From the NCBI GenBank assembly GCA_035048815.1, contig JAUCBN010000055.1, positions 6,249,501 to 6,313,500 of the forward strand: a stretch of 64,000 nt of DNA. Direction: 5' to 3'. Of this stretch, positions 45,701 through 57,129 are shown piece after piece. Within the stretch, counting starts at the first letter, position 1. Each line of letters begins with the position of its first letter. The position numbers and the translations under genes are program-made. The stretch is from Abelmoschus esculentus. Taxonomy: Eukaryota > Streptophyta > Magnoliopsida > Malvales > Malvaceae. A model generated the notes under the pieces. The model worked only from the letters and a program-made list of their open reading frames with translations. It ran no database searches and was not told the origin of the DNA.

Positions 45701-47479
45701 ATGTTACCGAATGAATGAATCAAATTAAATCATCATAAATATGCCTCATGCATGAATCACATACCTGGCATCCGTAGACGCGTGCCATAACTTACCTCGG
45801 CATTTCCGAGCTATGCAAATGTACTAAGCTAGTTTTAACCATCTAGCATATAATCATGGAATCAAACAAGTCATTTAACATTTAATCCTCTTTCCCTTTT
45901 TACCAAATATATGATTAGTCCAATTTCATGACAAATCAAATAAACAAAGAGGAATCAAATAAATAAAGTTTGCCACACTCACAATGGTTCCAAGCAATTC
46001 AAGGATTGTAAATGGTGATCCCTTTGCCCTTCTTTCTAGCTAGCTCAAGCCTTCCCTCTTCCTCGATATTTTTCTCCCTTGGGTTATCTAGAAATCCATA
46101 TAAAAATAGCCATTCATTAAAACATATCAAATTCACTCAATTCAAGTGATAATAGGCTTAACAAATGTAAACATTCACATTTGTTCATTAGGGACAGCTT
46201 TGCTACTCTTTAAAGAATCGATCATATCCCCTAGCTCTAATATCCGATTTTAGCTCATTTTACCTCTTTAGAAATCTAAGAATATCCTCTACAAGTAATA
46301 ATTAACCTCACATTTTAATTCCCAACCAATCAGTACCAGATTTCGTTCGAAGCAAACCTGTCCAGATTTAGGACTGCTCGAACAGCCCTTACGGAAAGGC
46401 TTATAACTTTTTCTAAAAAACTCCGATTGAGATTCCGTAAATTTTCGTATAAACTAGATACATGATAGTATTTTACTGAAAAATTTCATCACTTAATTCC
46501 CTCAAATTAGACCTAGGGAATTTTCCAAAGTTAATACTCGAAATTACATGTTAAGGCAGTTTTGACTAGCTCACTTTTCATGGGTTTAAATCCTAACCCA
46601 GCTTTCTAATCTAACTCCTCATGTTTCTAACATAATAAAAAAGCAATACTTAACTTAAACCAAATTTAATCTAACCAAAATAGCATCAAAATTCAAGGAT
46701 AACAAGAGCTTTACCTAGCTTACTCAAAACAGTCTCATAGCACTAAATGGCTTCTTCCAAAGCTTGTTTAGCTTCCTTAGCCTTCCATGGCAGCCGAAGT
46801 CACCCCCAAACTCATAAATTCAGTGGCTAATGGTTGAAATCTCAACAAAGATGAAGTCTTTCTCTTCTTCTCTCAAGCTTTCTATTTTCGGTGGATGACA
46901 AGAACAAAGGAGGAAGGAAAAATTCCCTTTCTTTCTCGTATTTCTTTTCTTAGAATTTGGCTATGGTGATAACCATGGAAGAAGATGAATCTTACTCTCC
47001 CTCTCTCCTCTTCTCATTTTCTCGGCAAAAAGGAAAAAAGATGAAGGCTTCTTCTTTTCTTTTCTTTTTTTTTTTGATTAGAATAAGTCCTAATAGTCAT
47101 CTAAGATGAAAAGTGTCCCCATTCTTGGTCTAATTACCCCACTTTGCAATTTATACCTTTATATTACATGCAAGCTCTCTTAGTTTGCTCTTGTTGCGAT
47201 TACATCCTTAATTTAGCTTAGCAATTCTCCTTTGTTTCAATTAAGTCCTAATTTGATTAATTGGTCTATCATATAACCTTTACTCCTCAATTAGCTAATT
47301 CATTCCCCTCATTTCATGTTAAGCTTAATCATTAACTTATTTAAAATACTTTTCTTTATGAAATTCAACTTAATTTTCCATGTCACAACCTCTAATTCTT
47401 CTTCAATTGATTATTTTATTTATCATTTAGTCAATGGTTCCATGGTGCCATCCTTATAGGCCCTATTGAGGGTGTTACA

Positions 47480-47830
47480 TGAATGCAATTATTATGAATA
47501 ATTAAATGTAAATACCCCCCAAACTCGAGATGAGCATTGTCCCCAATGCATGTAAAAATAACAAAAAAATGCAAATGAGTTAATTGGAAAGGTTGTCACC
47601 TTTAGTTAGCAATTTCCTTGTTGCAAGCGGTTTTGCTTTCTTTCCCCTTCTTGGTGGTTGTGTTGGTGGTGGATTAGATCCTCCATCGGTGCTTGTCCTA
47701 TAATTTGAGCAACAATTGCCTAGGCAATAACAATTGTCTGGGCATGTGAAGTTTTATTGTAACGAGCATAGAATCGCAACAAATTGATCCAAGATGTTCA
47801 ATATAAGTACTACTCCACTTGCCTGTCAAG
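47480..47830 (-). pseudogene. Element B: second polypurine tract and extra-ORF tail
   Basis: After the end of I the B sequence resumes. The minus strand carries gagtttggggggtattt at about 47511-47527, preceded by ggggacaatgctcatc, the counterpart of the internal tract in A. Upstream of it (about 47585-47700) the minus strand reads a short basic, Pro-rich tail (GGSNPPPTQPPRRGKKAK) that corresponds in position and character to the C-terminus of the extra ORF of A. The rest of that ORF is missing. A palindrome attgcctaggcaat lies at 47715-47728. Confidence 0.5.
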
Positions 47831-48239
47831 AAAAAAATATCATTGATGAAAGTATGCTGCAAAGATCGGAAAGAATTTCAGTTAGGATAAAAAGGGAATA
47901 AATATACCAAAAGTAAAGGTAACTTTTAGAGATAATTATGGAATTAATCTCTTCAAAGTTTGACCCATATTAAAGTTTATCCAAATCTTCAATCCAAAAT
48001 TCCTTGATTATGGAATCTTTTACTAAAATTCAAAATTCAAATAAGAATTATTCAAATCATTAGAAGATAATTATTCCGAAAATAAAATAAAAGAAACCAT
48101 AATTAAGAAAATCCATAAAAATGATACCAAAAATATAAAATATTAAAAATTGTCCAAAATAGAATGCAATAAAAATAAAAATTACTAAAAAAGAGCATGA
48201 TCATGCATCTTCTAAAGTAACCCTTTCTTTATCACTCTC
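47831..48239 (-). other. AT-rich internal segment of element B
   Basis: No ORF or domain is recognisable. It lies between the integrase stump and the extra-ORF tail. Confidence 0.4.
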
Positions 48240-48820
48240 TCAAATAGTGTTGATGTAGTGCTTTAATCTTTGTTCATTCACTTGAAATTCTCGTCCGTCA
48301 ATAGTGGACTTGATTAACACTACAACATGTGGAAACGATGTAACAACTTCAAACAGTTCGTACCATCTTGACTGAAGATTTTCAGGAAAAAGTTTCAACC
48401 GAGAAATGAAAAGAACTAATTGTCCAAGCAGAAATTGTTGTGGCATTGCCGAGACAATCAATAATTTCTCATCCAAGAATTCGTCGTTTATTTTCAAAGG
48501 ATCATCTTCATTGTTTCCTTCTTCTAACCTTGACAAATGATCAGCCACTTAATTTTTTTTTTTGCTTTCTTGTTCTTAATTTCAATGTCAAATTCTTGCT
48601 CTTCCTATTTAAGCTGCAACTTGAAAAAATTATTACAGACAATGAATCATTATTCCCCAAATAAGCATATTTCAATTGCCCTGGCAATGGTTTTAATTCA
48701 AGACTTGGAGATTGCTCAATAGATGGATTTGAAATCTTACCTCCCTTACCTGAATAATCGATTGGCTCAAAGTACTTACCCTGATGACTAACTATTCAGT
48801 TTGCTTCATGTTGTTCTTTT
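48240..48820 (-). pseudogene. Collapsed pol of element B (RT, RH and IN stumps)
   Basis: Three short pieces of an Athila-type pol are joined end to end. From the right: the RT leader (SLELKPLPGQLKYAYLGNN near 48650-48710); the end of RNase H (ADHLSRLEEGN at about 48515-48548, preceded by a damaged FDIEIKNKK); and the integrase C-terminus (SRLKLFPENLQSRWYELFEV and DGREFQVNEQRLKHY, 48240-48400). All catalytic parts of RT, RNase H and integrase are deleted. The 102-codon open frame at 48240-48548 fuses RNase H to the integrase tail, so it is a chance product of deletion. Confidence 0.75.
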
Positions 48821-48850
48821 CCGTCTAGTTCTTCAAGTTCTTTAGGTCCT

Positions 48851-51180
48851 TCAATTTCGGCAACAATTGCCGAAGCAATTTTTAAGGATATCTTCTTCTA
48901 CTCCAAAATTGAATTCGGTGGTTGCTTGGATGATCTTGCATTCCTCTAGATCATCAGCATGCTTAAGAGTGTGAAAAACATTGAGCTTGACTTGATGGTC
49001 ATTGACTCGCATTGTAAGTTCTCCTTTCTCGACATCAATTAAAGTTCTTCTCGTCGCAAAAAATGATCTCCCAAGAATAATGGGTGCAAATTCATCTGCT
49101 TCATAATCCAACACAATAAAATCAGCGAGAAAAATAAATCTATCAACCCTTAACAATATGTCCTCAATTTTCCCTTCTCGATGCACATAAGATTTATCGG
49201 CAAGCTGCAATATCACTGTGGTGGGTTTATCCTTTCCGATTCCCAATCGTTGGAAAACCGATTTTCGCATAAGATTTATGCTTGCTCCAAGATCACATAG
49301 TGCTTTTCCAACATAGCCATACATCCTTCCGTCATGGAAATAGTGTCAAACTCACCTAACCTCATTCTCTTAGAAACAATGTCCTTGAGAAACTTAGCGT
49401 AATTCGGTATTTTCTCTATTGTCTCAACCAACGGAAAATTAATATGAACTTGCTTCAGAATAGCCAAGAATTTCTTGAATTGATATTCTTGCTTTTGCCA
49501 TCGAAACCTTTGTGGAAAAGGTGGTGGCAATCAAATATCCTCAATCTTCTCATTTGTTTGGAATTTGAGAGAGGGAAATGTCAAGGCATTAGGTCTTGCA
49601 GTGGCATTTTTCGATTCCTCCTTCTTTTCACTGGTTTCATCTTTTTGTATCAATTTCGTCTTTGTTGGATGTTCTTTTTCCTGCACAGATTCATCGTTAA
49701 TATTTAATCCACTTTGAGTAGTGATTACCTTACATTGATCATGGTCAATTCCCTTGGTGATCTCAATGTTGCTAGGTAAATTGCCTTGTGGTCTTGTATT
49801 CACATTTTGTGCAAATTGACCAAATTGCGTTTCCAAAACTTTTAGTGTTGCTTCTTGGTTTTGCAACCGCATCTCATTCCTGTTCATGAAAACTTCGTCC
49901 TGTTAATGAAAGCATCAATTCTTTTATCATTATTAACCATATAAGATTAAGTTCACATCATAAAAGCATTTAAAGTATTCTCCAAAGAACTAGATTGTGT
50001 CGTTTGCTGCGGCATCAATTTCCGAGGCATATTCTATTGGAATCCTGATGCTTGTGTGCTTAAGCTTCCTTGATTGAGAGCATTATTTGGATTGCTCCAA
50101 GAGAAATTGGGGTGGTTTTTCCTGGCTGGATTATAGGTGTTTGACATTGCATTATTCTGATTATAATTTCCCACGTAAAAACTTGACTCTGGATTCTGCA
50201 AGCATTCAGAAGAATCATGGTTACCATTTCATAAATCACAAAAGGAATTTACTACATTGATTTCTTTTGTGTTACTCGGATGTTGCATATTCATAACCAA
50301 ATTGGTTAAGGTAGCTAATTATGAAGCAATTGAGTCCGATGCATCGTTTTCAGTGGTTTCACGTCTAACTCCTCCTCGTCTTGTGTTTGGGAACTGGTAA
50401 TCATTCTTTGTCAAGCGATTTAAAATTTCCATTGCATCTTTCGCGGGCTTGCCTAGGAGTATGCCATTTGCTGAGGCATCTAACATCATCCTAGTTGGCG
50501 TATTCACAACATTATAGAACATCGTCACTTGTTTCCATAATGGGAATCCATGCATGGGACATTTGTTTAGAAGTCCTCTATATCGCTCTCAAGCTTCAAA
50601 CATTGCTTCATCATCAGCCTGCCGAAAATAAGTAATTTCATTACATAATCTATCAGTTAGATAAATAGAACTAAATCGAGCAAGAAAATCTAGACATAAT
50701 TCCACCGAAGATCCAATAGATCCGGATGGAATACTATTTAACCACGTTTTAGCTCTATCACGTAATGAATACGAGAACAGTTTTAATCTCAGGATATCCT
50801 CATGGACTCCTTGAATCATGAATGAATACGATATGTTGCTTCGTATCTTCGGTTATCGATCCGCCAAATTGACCAATCGTGTTGATCATATTGAACATCA
50901 CTAGCTTTAACTCAAAATGCGCTGCTTCGATTTCTAGTGCAACAACTCCTGGATTTAATCCATTGAGATCTTCCTCCAAGTAATCTTAAATAGCCCTACG
51001 TCTAACATGAATCGGTTGTTGATCATCTATGTCATCTTCTATTGCGACGACATTTTGATTGTCGATACGAGGAAAAGGATTTGTCATAGCTGCTCGCTGT
51101 TCACGTCTCCTTCTACGAAAAACTTGTTCAATTTCGGGTTCAAATTAATGTTCTTCTGATGTTGGTCTTGCCCTGGTCAT
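48851..51180 (-). pseudogene. Gag-protease of element B
   Basis: Start ATG at 51178-51180 (MTRARPTSEEH). The minus strand follows the same order as in A: gag core (DYLEEDLNGLNP, TIGQFGGS, RLKLFSYSLRDRAKTWLN at about 50750-50800, MLDASANGILLGKPAKD at about 50460), a zinc-knuckle region near 50160-50240, the MNRNEMRLQNQEATLKVLE segment (49531-49887), PPPFPQRFRWQKQEYQ (near 49520), and the retropepsin-like GKALCDLGASINLMRKS with APIILGRSF (48851-49324). Many stops and frame changes show decay. It is more diverged than A and C, so it represents a different, older family. Confidence 0.8.
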
Positions 51181-51284
51181 ACACAACGACAAAACCAAAA
51201 TTGGTAAATTCCTTGAATCCGAATAAAAACTTTAAAGAAATCAAATAAAATGCAAGAAACTAAAAACAAAGTCGCTATTGCCAA

Positions 51285-51302
51285 TCCCCAGCAACGACGC
51301 CA
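51285..51302 (-). promoter_or_regulatory. tRNA-Asp primer-binding site of B
   Basis: The minus strand reads tggcgtcgttgctgggga, two transitions from the site in C. It lies next to the truncated LTR at 51309. Confidence 0.8.
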
Positions 51303-51308
51303 AAAAAT

Positions 51309-51799
51309 TTTTGCGCATTTTTAATTGCTTCACAATTACGTGCAAGTGTACACGTTCAAGTTATAGTATAAAAAGTTATCGTCTCCACAGAGATTGGATA
51401 TGCCCTCTAGAATCTAATTTCTTACACTGAAATGAAAGACACAATTGTTTAGAGAATTGATTTTTAAATAAAATTTAAATGAAAAAATAAACAAGTAAAT
51501 GAATTGAGATAATCAATAAGAGAGATGAGGTTGAGTTATCTTGAATTATGGAATGACGGTCGAGTGAATTCTTCTTCTTAAGTGGGTGCTCGCACCACTC
51601 AATTGTTCCGGCAATTGGGCTTAGTCGGACTGCCTAGTCAGTTCATCTGAATGCTTGGGCAATTGCGACTAAGGGAATTGCTCGGGCAAGTTAAGCAACT
51701 ATCCTTAAGGTTAGGCAAAGCGTTCTTCAGTGGTCCCTGTTATCCCTAACTTGAGACGTTGTTAATTGCACAACTTGTGATGATAAATCTCTGCGTCAA
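51309..51799 (-). repeat. Truncated 5' LTR of element B
   Basis: This 491-bp piece matches the first part of 7177-8515 (gttatcgtctccacag, gtcgagtgaattc, gtgggtgctcgcaccac). It stops at ctgcgtcaa, where the integrase of element D begins. About 850 bp of LTR and most of D pol were therefore lost in one or more deletions. Confidence 0.8.
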
Positions 51800-52420
51800 A
51801 CAGAGGCATTAAACCTTTGTCTCGAGATGTATCTTCGTTGCATGGTTGATGAGGATCTAAATAAGTGGAACATGGCCTATCAAACTTCGACAAGCATGAC
51901 TTCATTTTGCGCTTTATACGGACGCAATCCTCCAAAAATTATCCATTATTTGGAGGGAAATACGATGAACACACATGTTGAACATGCACTCCATTATCGT
52001 GATGCACTTTTACGCATTCTAAAACAGAACTTGCAGCACACCCAGGTTTGGATGAAAAATCAAACTGACAAACATCATCGAGAGTTAGAACTAGAGGTGG
52101 GGAGCTAGGAATTTATGAAATTACAACCATATCGTCAACTTTCGCTTCGACTACGCCAATACCAGAAACTCAGCCCTCGTTTTTTTTGTTCCGTAACAGG
52201 TGGCCCAACGCATCGGACCAGTCGCCTACAAATTAACTTTACCAGCCACTACTCGTATTCATCTCGTATTTCATGTCTCACAATTCAAGCCATGTAGCAA
52301 TCAACCAACACAGTAGATCACTTCGTTACCATTCCTGTAGGATTCATCTGTCCTTCCATCAGACATCGGGACATTTGACGATGAGAATTCAACGAACCTT
52401 GAGGACAAGGTTCCTCTGAT
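51800..52420 (+). pseudogene. Integrase C-terminal fragment of element D
   Basis: The plus strand reads a gypsy integrase C-terminal half in broken frames: LCLEMYLRCMVDEDLNKW and TSMTSFCALYGRNPPKI (51815-51950), a linker to VWMKNQTDKHHRELE (about 52050-52095), a TAG at 52106, then fragments of the GPYRV and HVSQFKPC-type tail (52170-52300). The clade is the one with RCLETYLRCM-type integrases; no chromodomain is visible. It ends at the polypurine tract before the 3' LTR. Confidence 0.75.
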
Positions 52421-52430
52421 GGGGAGGTGA
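52418..52430 (+). promoter_or_regulatory. Polypurine tract of element D
   Basis: gatggggaggtga directly precedes the LTR start at 52431. Confidence 0.75.
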
Positions 52431-52743
52431 TGTTATGGGCTGTGGTGGAAATTAGTGCATTATTCCTACGCAAAACCATAATAATCAAATTAGTGAGCTG
52501 AAAAAGAATGTTGACGTGGAAGGAAGTGTGAACTTGGAGGTCGATTTGCATGAAAGTCGTAGAATCGGGAGGGAAAGAAGAACTTCAACAAATCTAATAG
52601 ATTTTGTTTGTTACTGAACGAAAAAAGACTATAAATAAGAAGAGAATGTAATAGTTGAGGTAGAAAAAATATATAGAAAACTCAATTCTTTTTTCCCAAT
52701 TATCTTCTTCTTTGTTACCAACCTTTCCAGAAGTTACGTAACA
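52431..52743 (+). repeat. 3' LTR of element D
   Basis: 313 bp, starting tgttatgggc and ending acgtaaca, homologous to 5738-6052. The flanking pentamer is tttgt. Confidence 0.75.
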
Positions 52744-53306
52744 TTTGTTTTTTCAATTTCATCTTGATTAACAGCGATATCAATCTTGATGCTTATTGAT
52801 TGCCGATGTTTCATTTTCAATATATTTTTATATCTTGTTTTAGTTTGATTCGTCTAAAAATGTTACAGATAGTTAAAAAATATGATTGAGACCGAAAATG
52901 TTATAAAATTACTTTTAAAAAAATATGGTTGAGTCTGTAAATGTTACTAAAATTTAGCAAATAGATCAAAATAAATTTAAGGTAAAAAATTATAATAATT
53001 AATTTTATTCGAGGAATTTTAACATGTTTTAAATTTTTTTAATAATGGGTTATAGTGATTATTACAATTATTAATATAAAATTTCAAAAATATTAGTATA
53101 TTACTTCATTTTTTATTTTAGTAACATGTATATATATAGTTTTTCTTTACTTTACTATTTTAATCAATTATTATTAATTATTAATTATTTATCATTTTTA
53201 TTTTAGTTTTCGGTTATTGATTTTATTCTTATTAGTAAATTTAAAACCAAAAAAAATACTATTACTACTATGTTATTACATCATTAATTATTTTTATCAT
53301 ACCATA

Positions 53307-53343
<37 letters not shown>

Positions 53344-56300
53344 AGACCAAAAAATAAAAAGAGATAATGATAATAATTAAATAAATAACAACCCGTATTA
53401 TTAGTATACAATTTGAAGCTCCAAAAATAATATATCTCCCTAAATACACAGTCATTCATAGTTCATATCTACTAAAAAGTAATTTATTGTTTTTTTATTT
53501 TTCAAGTTATTTTTTTCTAAAACTAAATCTTTACTTTTTTATTGTCATATAAATAGGTAATAAATAAATATATAAAAAATAACTAGAAACAAATAACATA
53601 GAAAATAAAAATTAGTTAACAAAATTTTAATAAATAAGAAACACAAATAACATGATAAAACCAATTTCTCTACCTTCCGAGTTTATACTTGACTCCTCCA
53701 ACATAAATAATAAAATCTGAAATTAAATCTAAAAAGTAATTATTTTTTTCCTTTCAGATAAACTCAAATGGTTTGATCTTGATTTGAAAGTTATCTTTCA
53801 CTTTGTGAATGAGTTTAATCAAATAAATTCTGATAATTTGATCTTACCAGAAAATAAAACTCACGGTTTAAAACTGATACTAGTAGGATTCATGCACAAG
53901 ATTTAGAAACATTTGTGGGATCCCATGTTTTGTTGTTGAAAAACCTCGATCTTCTACACTATACCTATCGTTCATCATGGGTATTCAAAAATATTTTACT
54001 CAACTACCCGATTACCTAAATATAAATAATCGAGTATTTATCTAAAATTATATTTGGTTAGGATCGGCCTAGGTCACAAAATTATAAATTTTTGGCTACC
54101 CGTTTTTTTTATTTTAAATATAATTATTATTTAAACAAAATATACTTATATTCACTATATTTCCAAATCAAACAATCTAATTTCTATATCACAATCTCTC
54201 AAACTTTATTTTTTAAAAAGAATTAGGGACTCATTGTAAAAAAAAAAAGTAAGATTCATTGTAAAATTATAATTTAGTTTTTCGAGTTGACAAAATTCGA
54301 ACTTTACTCATTTAGATGTGCATTATTTTTGTATGTGTCTTAACCAATACGAAAATCAACTCAAGATTCTTTGCTATTCAAATCATTAATTTTTATATAT
54401 TAAAATAAATTAAACTAATTAAAAATATTTTTAAAAAAATTCCTTTAAACGTTATGTTTTGTTTCGAATTAGATTATATAATTTGAGTTTTAAAATTTAT
54501 TTTTAGATTATGTAACTAGCGTTTTAAAATTTTATATTCGATTTCAGATTATGTAATTTAAAATTTTAAATTTATGTATATTTTTTAAGATTAAATTTAA
54601 AATTTATAAAAAATTAAAAAATCAGGAACCCGGCTATCCAAATGTTTGAGTACTCGAAAAATCCGGATCAAACACGAATCTAATTTAAAATTACCTAAAG
54701 GTTCGGATACTTGAATACTCGGATTTGAACACCCCTACTGTTCACAAACTTTATGATATAAAATGACATCTTATAGTTGACAAGGGATCGAATTGTAATA
54801 TATAAATATTTCTTTTTGCATTTTTACGTGAGAAATGCTCTAATGAAATTAGTAGTAATTTTTATTTTTAAGAATAAAAAAAATTACATGTATCGAAGAA
54901 TTATATTATGGGTCAATCTCATTACGTCATTCATAAATCACCCAATCAAATATATTTATTTAATTAATTTTTTTTCTTATGTTTTTTATCAATTAAATCT
55001 TCACTTAATAAAAATTATTTTTAAATTTAATTTATAATAAATATTAATAAAAATTATATAATATAAAAATTAAATAAAAAATTAAATAAATAAATACATT
55101 TAATTGATTATTTTATAAGTAATATAACAAAAATAATACATAATATAATTTCCGTATGTATTGACACTTGAGAAATTAAAACTTCAAATCACTATTTTCG
55201 CGCTTGTTTATATCTTATTTAATAAAAATTTAAATTAGCTAAACAAAATTTTTGGATGGAGAGGACACTGTTGTCTCTTCTAAGCCCGTCATGGGTTGAA
55301 TATAGCAAAGTATGAAAAATGGAAGTGTCACGTGTGTCACATGATACTATATATATATAAGGTAATTATTTTATGTTTAAACGTCTATATATTTTTTATA
55401 AATATTTTAATTTTAAAATTTAAAAATTTTATTTAAATTTAGGAGTAGTATTAGATTTTAACGTATCATTAAAATTTATGTTTTATATGTAAAAATTTAA
55501 GTCCATTATCATACTATCCTATACACTTTATATTCTAAATCTTATACTTTAATCCTCAAACTTTAAATTAAATCTCTAAACCTTAAAACAAGACATTTGT
55601 ATAAACTTTTTATTTCCTTTTTATTTCCACTATTAGTGCGTGAAATATATATATATATATATAACTTTTATATACACTAATCTTAAAATAAATTTAATAA
55701 CTATTTAAAAGAATATTCACCCCATAAAAGTATATATTATACATTAATATTTCAAATTGCGACACCATATTTTAGTTCTTTTACAAATCCTACACCTAAT
55801 CATAATTTTACTTAAAGATGAGAACGGGTCGGATTTTTGGCCCACTCGGTTTTGACTCGATCCAAATATTATTTCAAAAAATTCAATCCATCCCGATCTG
55901 AAAATAAATAACTTAAACTTGAATCCGACCTGACCCGACACGAAAATAAATAATCTAAACTCGACTCCAACCAGACCCGACCTATAAAAAAAATAAATTG
56001 AGGGACTAAATTATAAAAAAATAATTTTTAGGGACTTAATTATAAATAAATATAATTTAAAGGACTAAATTATAAATAAAAAATTAATTTTAAGGACCTA
56101 ATTATAAAAATTATATAGATAGAGGACCATTATTCCCTAAAAATTTATAAAAAAATATATATTTAGTCCCGGGTCTGATCAACTTTTAAGGAAGAAGAAA
56201 AATTATTCGTAATAGGTCTAAAATTCATGAGTTATGAGAATACAAAGGAATAAATATAAATAATTTAGTCATATGCAAAATATGATCGGTATTTTAAAAT

Positions 56301-56977
56301 ATTTGACTCTACTTATACATATATAATATGGATCGGATTGGATGGATCGGATTCTTTTGGTTTATTAAAAGAAGCAAACATATGAAATGGGTCTTTTATA
56401 CTTTTTTTTTATTTTATTTTTTGCACGAAATGTGAAAGCATTGGCACATGATTGATCTTGAAAGGTGGACAACTCAAATAGCTTGGATGTTTATTTATGA
56501 GTATATTAATTATATAGAGAGTTTGATAAATCAGTTTGGTTTTAGATCAGATTAATTTAAATTTTAAATTTTTTAAAATTATTTAAAATTCTATAATTTT
56601 GAATATAGGATTCTTCGAGTTTGAGACTCAAGTTTTTAAAATTAAATTATTCTAAATATAAATCCTTACAAGTTATAAATTATTTCATGTTTGATTCATA
56701 TCGAGTTAATTGTTTGATTTACTTCAGATTATTTTTGGACATTCATTTTGGTTTCATCTTGTTGTCTCTTTTTGAAATTTTAGACTCAAATTAAGGATGA
56801 TAAAGGCAACACAAACAGAGGAGCAGATAATGGGGTCAAAGGGAGAAATTAGCATTTAACCCTTCAAATTTTAAAAGTTTTATTACTCCTTTTTTTAATT
56901 TCTCATCAAGTTTTTTAATATCAATTATTAAGGTCTCTCAAATTTTTTAAAAGTTCTTTATTTTTATCAATGCATGT
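52744..56977. other. AT-rich intergenic DNA with microsatellites
   Basis: No gene is supported. It holds an (ATT)n tract at about 53307-53341 and (AT)n tracts near 55350 and 55645-55662. At 53975-54745, the ends gggtattcaa and (inverted) gggtgttcaaatccga may be the TIRs of a degraded DNA transposon. A gggtcgg / acccgacc-rich block at 55815-55985 has the same style. Small open frames here are AT-rich chance ORFs. Confidence 0.55.
53307..53341. repeat. (ATT)n microsatellite
   Basis: An uninterrupted run of about eleven att units. Confidence 0.9.
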
Positions 56978-57129
56978 ATGAAAATCACCTACTTCACCAC
57001 TAATATGTCATGTAATTAATATAATTTTCAGAAATTATATTTTTAAAATGACATGAAAAATATGAGTGAAGATTCATTGGTTGAAAATTAATTACATGAC
57101 AGATTAGTGGTGAAGTGGGTGGTCTTCAT
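56978..57129. repeat. MITE-like inverted repeat
   Basis: Two arms of about 43 bp (56978-57020 and 57088-57129) are near-perfect inverse copies. They share acttcaccactaat and tgtcatgtaattaat with a few mismatches, and are separated by a 67-bp centre. No ORF is present. No clear TSD was found. Confidence 0.75.

Larger units (their letters stand above)
27253..47479 (-). mobile_element. Tekay-like chromovirus element I (minus strand)
   Basis: The element is bounded by a truncated 3' LTR on the left (27253-29165) and a full 4.3-kb 5' LTR on the right (43199-47479). The internal region is split by element J (29987-38825) and solo LTR K (39647-40976). Order on the minus strand from the right: primer-binding site, unrecognised gag region, reverse transcriptase, RNase H, integrase and chromodomain, then a polypurine tract. 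The pol frame continues across both insertion sites once the inserts and one TSD copy are removed, proving the nesting. Other stops and frame changes make it inactive. Right flank pentamer is tgaat; the left end is lost. Confidence 0.85.
43199..47479 (-). repeat. Full 5' LTR of element I (4.3 kb)
   Basis: Plus-strand ends are tgtgacaccctcacc and gagggtgttaca. The inner ~2 kb aligns with 27253-29165. It includes a TATCGATAC motif cluster (43590-43922) and four tandem arrays (about 44700-44815, 44935-45080, 45160-45360 and 45485-45700). No ORF is supported. The inverted homology of the motif cluster with J (gtatcgataccccagcac against cccccgcacgaa) shows the two LTR families are related. Confidence 0.85.
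7177..51799 (-). mobile_element. Athila-like element B, second shell (minus strand)
   Basis: The element is delimited by a full 3' LTR on the left (7177-8515) and a truncated 5' LTR on the right (51309-51799). Its internal sequence is split by insertions: 8516 to about 8815 on the left and 47480-51308 on the right. Reading right to left on the minus strand are the tRNA-Asp primer-binding site, gag, protease, tiny stumps of pol, an extra-ORF tail, and two polypurine tracts. Reverse transcriptase and most of integrase are deleted, so the copy could not have moved itself. The pentamer left of 7177 is ctagc; the right end is lost, so no TSD can be checked. Confidence 0.75.
5738..52743 (+). mobile_element. 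Gypsy element D, outermost shell of the nest
   Basis: Two homologous LTRs in the same orientation (5738-6052 and 52431-52743) bracket the nest. A gag fragment follows the left one. An integrase C-terminal fragment and a polypurine tract precede the right one. The flanking pentamers are tttat on the left and tttgt on the right, a 4/5 match consistent with an aged TSD. Everything from about 6685 to 51799 belongs to later insertions, and the protease, reverse transcriptase and RNase H of D are absent. The LTRs differ at many positions, so this is an old insertion. The clade is uncertain; the gag and integrase style resemble chromoviruses without a visible chromodomain. Confidence 0.65.

Noticed and set aside
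45472..45728. Repetitive peptides of 70-80 residues
   Set aside because: Translation of the accaaaagcat tandem array in the LTR of I.
54777..55037. 86-codon Phe/Ile-rich open frame
   Set aside because: Very AT-rich sequence gives such frames by chance; no domain or codon-use signal.
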